64,000 nucleotides of DNA from Spisula solida (lineage: Eukaryota > Mollusca > Bivalvia > Venerida > Mactridae). The stretch covers positions 4,720,453 to 4,784,452 of the forward strand of contig OX365946.1 of assembly GCA_947247005.1 (NCBI GenBank), in the 5' to 3' direction. A model generated the notes under the pieces. The model was given only the letters and a program-made list of their open reading frames with translations. It was not told the origin of the DNA and made no database searches. This document shows, one piece after another, positions 25,601-34,400 of this stretch (its first letter is position 1; the number at the start of each line of letters is the position of its first letter). Position numbers and translations under genes: made by a program.

Positions 25601-26012
25601 TTAACACTTTGGCGTTTCAGCCATTTCATAGCAAGGCACTACCGAGCGCTTGGCTGTGGTTCGGTTAGGCAACAGGCTCTCTTGAAATTTCGAAGAACAG
25701 CACTAAACATTTTAATATAGACTTACATTAATTAAACAATGCAAAAATACCTTGAATTTCACACATATCGTAACAAATGCAATTATTAACAAGTATTAAA
25801 ATAACATATATAAATGACATTCAGTCTCTGCAAAACATCGTGTGTGAAAATATTCTATCCGAAAAAACGTTGTATAGTCGGGTACTACTTCACTTGTAAA
25901 TACCTGCAATCCCGTAATACTGTGACGTACAACACGCGAATCTCGCGGGTAAATATGGAGAAAATTGAACAGAATAACCATGCCTATCCTTTGTTTTGAA
26001 TGTCAACGCCAT
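16606..26012 (-). CDS. PEX7: PEX7, peroxisomal PTS2 import receptor (eight exons)
   Basis: A WD40 receptor that binds PTS2-bearing matrix proteins in the cytosol and carries them to the peroxisome. Exons in transcript order are 26012-25904, 23149-22977, 21658-21623, 20890-20813, 20125-20017, 19606-19500, 18815-18646 and 16759-16606. All phases agree and give 311 codons plus stop (human 323). The family order is intact: [133 protein letters not shown] and [10 protein letters not shown]. The start ATG at 26010-26012 is the only one fitting exon 1. The gene is divergent to NPAT. The exon 2 acceptor and the last coding segment are each amplified as minisatellites. Introns carry several transposons. 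Confidence 0.96.
17029..18546 (+). mobile_element. pearl-like tandem-repeat element, family 2
   Basis: In PEX7 intron 7. The left end is CAAGAGCTGTCCACGAACAG followed by CGCTCCACTATTCG. About eight units of roughly 170 bp follow (AAAGGGGGCATAATTTCA; ACCTGTACCTAAACTTTAAC). A GCCGACGCCAACGCC microsatellite precedes the right end CGAATAGTGGAGCTAA. Subterminal CTCCACTATTCG and CGAATAGTGGAG are inverted. The architecture matches family 1, but the unit sequence is unrelated. Confidence 0.75.
18850..19110. repeat. dispersed MITE-like repeat fragment
   Basis: Strings such as GACCACCTGTGAACAAA, TCACAAAACCTGT and AAACCTCATTAACAAGACCA recur at 20155-20340, at 55440-55545 and, in part, at 61624-61782. 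It is probably a worn family of short inverted-repeat elements, here in PEX7 intron 6. Confidence 0.5.
20155..20340. repeat. dispersed MITE-like repeat fragment
   Basis: A second copy of the sequence at 18850 (GACCAACTGTGAACAAACA; TCACAAAACCTGTCTG), in PEX7 intron 4. Confidence 0.5.
20704..20777. repeat. perfect 19 bp inverted repeat, 36 bp spacer
   Basis: CAGGGAATTGACGCATAAT at 20704-20722 is repeated exactly inverted at 20759-20777, in PEX7 intron 4. This is a minimal MITE or a hairpin. Confidence 0.75.
21948..22740 (-). mobile_element. 5'-truncated LINE 3' end
   Basis: In PEX7 intron 2. It starts with (TAA)n ACGACTTTATTTTAAG, the same tail type as at 1226 and 14906. The minus-strand sequence has a worn frame compatible with an RT C-terminal region (about 22500). 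The inner boundary is uncertain. Confidence 0.5.
23119..24505 (-). repeat. minisatellite derived from the PEX7 exon 2 acceptor
   Basis: About thirteen units of 39-42 bp read, on the minus strand, TTTCAGGTAGAGGAACACTG then TTTATATTTGATGTT. This is the true acceptor and first 31 or so bases of PEX7 exon 2 (23149 inwards). Units run from 23119 to 23550 and again from 24354 to 24505; a pearl-like element at 23551-24353 interrupts them. Most units keep an AG acceptor (TTTCAG or TTGCAG). Only the innermost acceptor keeps the PEX7 frame without added sequence. Confidence 0.88.
23551..24353 (+). mobile_element. pearl-like element, family 1, copy B
   Basis: Same ends as copy A (GAAGAGGGCCCAAAGGGCC; right hairpin and GTAAGCTAA), with about five units of 143 bp and an ACGGACAGACG microsatellite. 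It sits inside the PEX7 minisatellite. Removing it restores the array string CAAATA|TAAACAG exactly, so insertion appears to be between A and T with no target duplication; a 3-bp ATA duplication cannot be excluded. Confidence 0.82.
24675..24751. repeat. 30 bp inverted repeat, 17 bp spacer
   Basis: Arms 24675-24704 (CGTCCCTTTGGCGCAACAAG onwards) and 24722-24751 pair at 28 of 30 positions. They lie in PEX7 intron 1. A transcript would form a pre-miRNA-sized hairpin, but a MITE remnant is equally possible. Confidence 0.75.
25046..25192. mobile_element. small MITE, hAT-like ends
   Basis: The ends CAGGCCTAGACACTAAC and GTTAGTGTCGAGCCCTG are inverted and differ at a few bases. It is 147 bp long with no coding. 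No clear target duplication remains. In PEX7 intron 1. Confidence 0.6.
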
Positions 26013-26321
26013 AATCTACCATAATATACATATTTTACAAAACGTTCTGAAATAACACCTTGTTGTTGTTGTTGTTGTTATTTGACCTTTGACCTATAAC
26101 AATGTCGTAAAAGTTATATATTACCCCAGTTGTCTCCCATTGCATTAAAAAAGTTTTTCTATTTCTATACACTTAATCGTTTTAGAAACGCAACTATTTT
26201 GGGGGTCAGTATTTTTTGAAATATTTATTATTTAATTTTTTTTGGAGTATAAACCAATGGATGGGACGCTAGCCTTATGCCTGGTACAATTTTCTACGAA
26301 AAAATATTTTAATTAAGCCCA

Positions 26322-26367
26322 TTACGTCACAGTGGCGTCATTTTATATTATTTACACGTGACGCGTG
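26322..26367 (-). promoter_or_regulatory. possible PEX7 upstream control cluster
   Basis: About 310 bp upstream of the PEX7 start lie TTACGTCA (26322-26329), TGGCGTCA (26333-26340) and CACGTGACGCGTG (26355-26367). These resemble CRE/ATF and E-box sites. Promoter activity is inferred. Confidence 0.35.
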
Positions 26368-26924
26368 AGCAAAACCACTGGGCGTGACGATTTGACCGAC
26401 AATTTATAGTGAAACCACACCCCAACAAAAAAACAAAATTAAATTTTGAAGTGCGTTGTATACGGTGCCACGCTTTTAGGATACATAACATCCTGGCGCC
26501 ATCGACTTGCTTTAAGCAGTTATGTGACGTTTTATCAAGACAAAGTAGATTAACTGTCGTCTGTCGACAATATTTAGACTTGCATAGTGTTTTCAAGAGG
26601 CAGCTTACACATACGGTTGTCTGCGTCAGGTATGCCGACGATACAAGCGCGTAAACATGATGGCATTAAACGAATGTTTTTTTAAAGACGCCACTTCCGG
26701 TGAAACACATTTTGTGTTATACCTACAATTTGAAGGCAATGATGCGTACGATTAAGTAATTTTGCTAAAATATACATTCCGAAACATTTTGATTAATGTT
26801 TATTATGACCCATGTTGAAAATCGCTTCATTTTGTCTGTCTTCTTATTTATCTTGACATATTCCATTATCCACTTCCGGTTAAGGGTTTGAGATGTCATA
26901 GACATAAGAAATGTACATTCTGGA

Positions 26925-27090
26925 AGAGTCATGGATGTCAGACTACACTTCTTAAACTTATTAAGGAGTTGAAAAAAGCTTTGAATAGTAGTGAATATTG
27001 TGCTGCTATTTTAATTGATCATTCTGTCTAAGGCTTTTGACTGTTTACCCTAAAACATATCACTGTAAAAATTACCTGCATATCTTTATT
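26925..27090 (+). pseudogene. LINE reverse transcriptase fragment
   Basis: From 26930 the plus strand reads HGCQTTLLKLIKELKKALNS then EYCAAILID, typical of the RT region just before the KAFD motif. The next bases (SV, stop, GF) are frame-broken. Confidence 0.6.
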
Positions 27091-27645
27091 ATCTGTCATA
27101 CATTTGTTATCTCTATGGGTTTGTTGTATAGTCGGTTATAAAAGCTCAAATGAGCTTACGTTGTTTATTGTATAGACTTACCGACACAAAATTACATTTT
27201 TATTAGATGATCAAAGGAAATGTTCCAATTGAAATGAAAACGAACAATAGTATCATATGTGAGATAACGTTCCAAAAACGATTTTGGTCCAATATGGGCC
27301 AACCCACTTGGGTTTCCCAGTAACATACATATGCCCCTGTGTGGTCCAATATGAGCATATATACATGGGCTTTTCCAAGAGACCGTACAAATGTGGCATG
27401 AGTTTATACGTAGAACATAGCCCACGTGTGTTAACCTACATAGGTACTATTTGATTCCAATATGGACATGCATGCAAATATTCTGTAAATATGTTTATAT
27501 TATTGTTATAGACGGGTGGTCAATATAAAATAAAATAATTGCCATTGTCAACAATTAACACCAGTTAAAGAATAGTAATTGGAATAATTACTCCCCGAAT
27601 TGTACCTCGTCGTCAAGGTTGCAACACTGTGGTGAGTCGCACAAA

Positions 27646-27692
27646 ATGACTGCCTCAATTGATACAGACTATTTGTGTCATGATGATTTTGG
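27646..27692 (+). other. possible orphan first exon
   Basis: ATG followed by 15 open codons (MTASIDTDYLCHDDF plus GG) ends at a strong donor, GG|GTAAGT. No following exon of a known gene was found. Its phase does not fit the NPAT LisH frame, but it would open another 48-codon frame of NPAT exon 2. It may be chance. Confidence 0.25.
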
Positions 27693-28359
27693 GTAAGTTA
27701 ACTAACTTCTTTATACAGTCGGTTCCTTTTCTTCCTGCTATTTATCCGGAAGAAGAACTAAAATAAAACTGTAGCGCATATATACTAGAGCATAATTAAA
27801 GCAAACACGAATTTTAGGAGAAGATACAGAAATCTGTGAGACAAGGTATAAATCAGGGAACATATGCTGAGAAAACTTATGCTGCCTTCCCTGTCTGACT
27901 TAATATAATCTTTTTATACCATATTTAGTTGGACCAGTGCCAAAATCCAAACCGTTAAGATAAGACCCCCTCCGAATAGTCTTTTTCTTTATTCTTCCTT
28001 TATAGTACAGACACATTCTGACGTAGAATAGAATAAAATAAATTTTATTTCCAATCATGGGCCCTCTCGGGCATATAAAGCACACAATAACAGATGTACA
28101 ATGTACAAGAACATAAGATATATAAAGTAACACAGGCTTGATTCTGATTAGTAGTAATACAATTAACTAAGGACTAGTATAATAGTAAAGTAAAACAAGG
28201 CATTATAAATGACAAACATAATTTTCTTATTATATAAACAAACGATATATGTATACTCGTACTACTAGTATGCGATATTGACAGGGGAGATAATTTAAAA
28301 CTCAAATAGAAAGGTCCGGAAAGAAACGGCAGATTTCCCAAACTTTTACCGTAAAGCGT

Positions 28360-28430
28360 CAACGTCAAAAATGCCCGCCATTCCCCAAGCCAAACCAATT
28401 GTTTTTGTTTTGATGGATTATTGATAAACA
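28360..28430 (+). promoter_or_regulatory. possible NPAT proximal promoter / 5' UTR
   Basis: An E2F-like core (GCCCGCCA, 28373-28380; GGCGGGC on the other strand) and a CCAAT box (ACCAATTG, about 28394-28401) lie within 60 bp of the NPAT ATG. E2F control of NPAT is established in mammals; here it rests on motif matches only. Confidence 0.35.
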
Positions 28431-31400
28431 ATGGACTATTTTATGCCATCGGACGTTGCTAGACTTGTATTAGGTGAGTGTTTATGAACTCGAACTGAGA
28501 ATAGGTTTTTGTATTTGAAAATGATTGATTTACACCCAACTTTCAGTTTCGTTTTTGTTGACCAGTGAACTTTGCAAATTTAAGAAATAATTCTAACACT
28601 GTAGGGAACCCACGTGACCAGATGCTAATGTTCGGAGCCAATTTTCAATTTTTGACAACAAAACACCTCGATTCAGACCGTTGCCTAACCCCAAGTTGGC
28701 CTAACCAAGCTGCTTCCAAATTCCACTATCGAGCGCTTTCCTACATAAAGCCTATGGCATGATATATGCGATGACACGCTATCACGAGCAGTGCATGCCG
28801 ATAGCATACCATTTCTTCACACTTTGCTAGACGAGCGCTTTCTTTTGTAACAGACTGTTTCGGTAGCGCTCAATACTGTGACGATAGCGCTTTGCTACAC
28901 AACGGGTATTATCCGTGAGTGCTCACCGTTAGCTTCGTCAGCTATGTAGCGCTTGTTTGTAGCAAGCCGTTTTATAGCATAGTAAATAAATAATAATATC
29001 TTCCTTCTAGTTCTAGTGTTTATTGAGCTTCAAAGGATGAAATACTTTTCCATCACGACAACAAATAATAAGCATGATAATAATAGAAACAATAGCATGA
29101 AAAACAATCATCCAAAATGTTAACGAGTTATCAATAACCCTTCCCCCCCAAGTTGGAGGTATAATAGTCATGCATGATTTGAATGTGTGTGGAAAAGGAT
29201 GACTGCTATCTGAAAGTATCATAGGATTAATTATTAGTTATCTCCCTCCCTAGGGACAAGTTTTTAAGGGTACGTGAAAAACTTATTACAAAGCAAACAA
29301 ATAACATCGAGAAGCAATAAGCTAGTGTCCACACATAGCACAACAGTCTTAGCATTAGTCTGAAATGAAGCACACTTGAAGAAAACAAAAACACATGTTC
29401 AAGTGAGGCCAAAAGTCTATGAATCAAGTCATTTCTGATTGCAACCACGACCAGCTCGACGTGGTGGTAACAGTTCCTGTGAACCAGCAGTGTTGTGTGA
29501 CTTGAGGCGGCTGAGTGCGCGTGGGACTTTAACCAAAGCACGTCCATCAGTTGAGGGGACAGGTTGCTGCATGGCAGGCTTATCCGGAAGCATCATGTCG
29601 CTCGACAGGTCTGCCGGTGGATCCATATCCAGGGATGGATGTACAGGAGGTTCCATGTCCAAACGTTGTGGTGGTGTCAATGGCTGCAGCAACACTGCAG
29701 GGGAGGGGCACACAGTCTCCATACTGGTTGGATTCGAGGTAGTCATGGGTACAGGAGGCTCAGGATTGGAGGGCAGGATTGCGGATTGTGATGGTACCGA
29801 TTTAGCAGCCACAGGTGTAGGAACTACCGGTGAAGGCAGAGCAAAACTGTCCCTGATGGGCTTCCTCTGGAATGGGGTGAATTTGCGTAAGTGCTGGCGG
29901 TTGCGCAGAGTGACCCTGTCTGTTCCATCTACCCGTACCACATACTGGTGATACTGGCGAACCTCAACGATGGTGCCAGTACGTTCCCAACGTCGCGGGT
30001 GATTGCCAGTCAGGTTCTGAATGAACACGTGATCTCCTACCTGCAGTGGCGGTAACTGATGAGTGTGCTCGGTCCACTTTTCATGCTCCCTAGCATGTCG
30101 CTTCGCTAGTGCCATCTCGCGATGTGACAGTAACTCAGTCCATGTTTCATGTGGGTGATATCGACCCATCAGGATTGGGATGGCATCCCGAATGGGACGT
30201 CCGAACAAAATCAACGCAGGGGAAGCCTTTGTTTCTGGGTCCACTGAGTTCCTATATATTAACAGAGCCCGTTGAAACTTGTCCGTGTCAAGAGACCCTG
30301 TAGCTGTAGTGTTGTCTACCAGCATGCGCTTCACAGTCTTCACAGCGAGTTCTGCCCTACAATTGGCATGAGGGTTAGCAACAGATGTAAGTCTGTGTTT
30401 GACTCCCCAGGTCTTTAGAAACTGTTGGGTTTGTCCGGCCGTGAATTGCGGACCGCCATCAGACGTCAGCTGCTCCGGAATCCCGAATGTCACAAATGTC
30501 TCGCGAAGACGTTTAACTAGCCCTTCTGCGCCTGACTCTGACCTATACACCATGGGCCAGTTGGAATATCTGTCCACGATCACAACATAGTCCTTGCTGT
30601 TATATGTGAAATAGTCTGCACAGATCATCTGGAATGGGTAGTCTGGGGGCATAATTTCAGATGGGGGTTGCATCGGGTTGGATTTGGCCATCTGGTGGCA
30701 GTGTAGACATTGGTCTCTTACTCGGGTGATGTCGACAGTGATGTCTGGCCAATACACAGAGTCAGCGGCTCTGGCTTGCATAGCGCTGACACCCTGGTGG
30801 GCTGCATGCAGGGCGTCAAGCACAGGCTTACGGAGCGCAGGTGGTATCACGATGTGTTGACCCAGTAGTACTACACCATCTACTACACACAGACTGGAGG
30901 TGAACCGGTGGAAGGGCCGCAACTCCGACGGCAAATCTCTTGAGTTTTCTGGGAACCCTGTCTGTAGTTGAGCGACAAGTTTGTGGAATGTGGGGTCTGA
31001 CGCTGTAGACTCACGAACCATGTCCCATGTAACAACCTCAGATATCGAACTCAATGTACTGGATGCTGCCAAAACAGTCGCCATGTCATTAGCATCATCA
31101 ACATCCTCTGTTTGCTGGTATAGGCAGGCAAACGAATCATGACCACACACTGCTGTGCCGGCGAGTGAATCAAGTTCCAGTGGGTCACCCGGCAAATGCA
31201 AACGTTCAGCATGCCCTGCAGGGTATCTAGAAGCAGCATCAGGTCCTAGGTTCTTCTTGCCAGGGACATGTACAACAGTGAATCTGTATCCGAGTGTCTT
31301 TTCCTTGAGATTAAGTAGTCTCCTGTTGGTGATCTCAGTCAGGGATCTGTCATTCAATATTTGAAGGAGCGGTTTATGATCTGTGGCTACAAGGAGGTCT

Positions 31401-34400
31401 GTGCAGCCAAGCACATAATACCGTGTCTGGTGGAGGGCATATACCACAACTAACACACTTTGTGCAAGATGATGTGAAATGTCCCTTTACCTCACACTTG
31501 TTACATGTTACTGTCCATGCTTCACAGGCCCTGGCACGTGCTTTACGATCATTCCTTAGGGCGTGTGCGGAACCACCACATGCCCAACATTTTGCCCCTG
31601 CTGGTGTGGGTGGTTTCTGTGGAGGACGCGCGACACCCACTGCACCCAGAGAATCTTCTACCGCACTCCTAGTCACTTTGCCCTGCTCCTTCTGCGCGAT
31701 GAAAGACACAGTTTCATTAAGAGTACGATCAGTCTTTGGGTCACCCAACAGGTCTGACAGGATCTCTGGATCCGCAATACCCCTAATCAGATTGTCTTTG
31801 ATGATCTCATCACTGTAGTCGAATACGTGATTACAATCTTGCTCCTTGCATGTTGACTTGTATTGACATAAGGCGGCCTGACCTCGAAGACCGGCAAGAA
31901 ACGTGCGAATTCCCGTACCAGGAGACTGAGTCATTCGATTCAACTTCATGCGGTGGACGAGAGTGCTCTCTTCCTTAACGGCAAGTCTCTTGATGGCACT
32001 TAGGAGATCGTCTTCCCTCATATTCGCAACATCACCCTGAATGTCCCGCATTAGGTTTGTACGGAGGTCTGCGTCACAACAATAGAACAATGCTGTGGGG
32101 ACCATAGCGTCTGTGATGGACATGCCCACTCTGTACATTTGCCACTGTCGTGTGAACGATGACCATTGGTCAGGGTCGCATCCTGTGCCAATCACTGGTG
32201 AGTCTAACTTCAGCTTTGGCGGAGCTTTTAATACTTGTGCTGGATGGGCGGTCCGATCGTGGATCTGCAGGGTTGCAGTGAGCGCAGCTGCAAATTCTGC
32301 TGCCAGGTCCTGCGATTTCCAGTCGCAACCGTCCACTGGGCACTCTAGCGTAGGCATGCTGGTTAGTATTGGTTAGCAGTCATAAGTAAATAATAATATC
32401 TTCCTTCTAGTTCTAGTGTTTATTGAGCTTCAAAGGATGACTGCTATCTGAAAGTATCATAGGATTAATTATTAGTTACATAGTGCTACCAAGCGCTTGA
32501 AGCCATTTGGTTAGGCAACGGGCTCCAGGTATCATTTTTATGCTACCCATTATTGCTTTAACTTTCTTATTATTCAATTTATTGATCAATCTGGATGAAA
32601 TATAGACAAGCACTGTCCCCTTTCTATTTTAAGCAAATCATCGACGCTTTTATCTAGGTGACAATATTGTGTACTTTATGTTAAATGGACAACGGCACAT
32701 TTCGTAAACCGAGTAACTACTAGTTTACCCGGTATTGGGATAAACCGATAATCTGTCTTGACTCTGGAGTTGGAAACACTGTTGATTAGCGGGATCTAAA
32801 TTTTGATACTTCAGTCTTTTAGTTTTACTTGAAAGTTGAATATTTCAGGTTATTTGAAAGAGAACTCGTACCAGAAAACATTCCAATGCTTCTTGAAAGA
32901 ATGCTGTCATCTTCAAGAGTTTTACAGTCTAGTAAAAGCAGGACGTCAACCAAAACAGATTTCACAACTCAATCTTATCATTATTCTTGAAGAATGGGGA
33001 CAATTTAAATTCCAAACTGGTAAGTTTGAAAGAGTTAATGTGTAAAGCTGTTGGTTAAATGTACAACCTTCAGTTTATCAATATAATTTGGGAGCCATTC
33101 ATATGATATATCCAATTCAGTGCTCCAGCTAGGGCGGAATAGCAGGGCGCAACGCCCTGCCTCGTTTTACTAACGCCCTGCCCTTTTTGAAAGCGTCCCG
33201 TGCCCCTTTATGTCGATCATACGAGTGCCTTCTTCTTTTAAAAAGCCGCTATCGCAATAAATAAGATATTGAGATAATTGACACATACCGCTGTTATATA
33301 GTTTATATTGATCAGCACTAATCGACCTCAAGTCTGTCTATCACAGTGCAAACTAACGATGAGTGACAATTTAGGGTGTCACTAAGGAAACACTCTTAAA
33401 TTAATAACATTGAAGTCGGGGCTTGTCGCGTCTGCAACGGCTATCGACTAGGCCAAAAAAAAAAAATTGTGTGTTTCGGGTAACCCGACCCTACCTAGCC
33501 GAAAGGAGCCGACCCTAACGATTTTTTAACTTTCCCACAACGATAATTTTATGCTTTGGTCCGGCAAAATTTGACTGAATGTCAGATGGTTGGTCCGACG
33601 GAGATTTTAAGTCTGGACGACGATATTCCCACATCGTAGTTGAAGATTATTGTAAAGAATGTAACACAAATGTATTTTCGTAAATCCTCGTCGAGATTCA
33701 ATAAGATATCCCTCCGAAATCGTCAAAAATGTAAAATAATTCAGCGAAATGAAGGTCGCGAAAACTGATTATTTTTTGGATGCGGATAAAACCCGTAGTA
33801 CACGGTACGGATTCCGGAATGTTCGCGATTTTTTTTCTGAATATATTTTTATTTTGACGATTTCCGAGGGGGCTTTTTAATTTTAACACGAAAAAACGTG
33901 ATTTAGTTTAAAGATGTTTGATATTAAATGGTAAAATGAAAATAAAATTTCTCTTGACAGAAAGTCCTGTCTGATATATGCTCATTGAATGGGCTGAATG
34001 AGCCCATTGACTGTGAAAAGGCAAACTATATAATTAGGCCTATTTGAAAACACTTGTTAACTGTGTGTTAAAGCTAACAATGCATTTCTAAATAATTTAC
34101 CACTGAATAATTTAAGAAGAACATGCATTATCTATACATCTCTCTTCATTTTTTCGGACTGACAAATGTTCGTTCGGACTTGACAATTTTTTTGTGTCTG
34201 TCAGTCTGAATGACTGACAGGTTTTTAAAGTTTTCGCGAAGCCTGATATGGTCCAATAAGGATACCGCATTGAAAATCGGGTAGGCTTCGTATGAAACAT
34301 GGTGTCTATTGTGCAGATCATTCGTCCCAAATGCCAACATGCGGCCGCATTACGAACCTTCCGCGTTCTATCGGATGAAGTCACTTTTTCTAAAGTCGCT

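Larger units (their letters stand above)
26013..28430. other. divergent PEX7-NPAT intergenic region
   Basis: 2.4 kb between the two start codons. It includes a short (TTG)n run (26062-26080), a LINE RT relic (26925-27090), a possible orphan exon (27646-27692) and an AATAAAATAAATTTTATTTCC string near 28030 that may be a LINE tail. No ATM-like coding is seen, although ATM is the NPAT head-to-head neighbour in vertebrates. Confidence 0.5.
28978..32483 (-). mobile_element. LTR retrotransposon (Ty3/Gypsy type), deletion derivative
   Basis: In antisense orientation in NPAT intron 1. The direct repeat CATAG flanks it at 28978-28982 and 32479-32483. LTRs lie at both ends, gag at the 5' side and the RNase H tail plus integrase at the 3' side. 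Protease, reverse transcriptase and most of RNase H are absent. A purine-rich GGGAGGGAGA (minus strand) directly precedes the 3' LTR. The remaining gag and integrase frames are open, so the insertion looks young; it could move only with help from a complete relative. Confidence 0.9.
28678..32521. mobile_element. MITE with AGCGCT-rich body, split by the LTR element
   Basis: The ends CCGTTGCCTAACC (28678-28690) and GGTTAGGCAACGG (32509-32521) are exact inverted repeats. Without the LTR retrotransposon the element is about 338 bp. The body repeats AGCGCT and TAGCGCTTTGCTAC-like strings at least six times. A related right half sits at about 25615-25680 (GAGCGCTTGGC, GGTTAGGCAACAGG). Confidence 0.7.

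Noticed and set aside
26409..26654. Possible first exon of a plus-strand gene divergent from PEX7 (open frame ending at CAG|GTATGC)
   Set aside because: No family match and no following exon; left as upstream sequence.
29439..29951. Plus-strand frames opposite the retrotransposon pol
   Set aside because: Shadow of the GC-rich integrase coding on the other strand.
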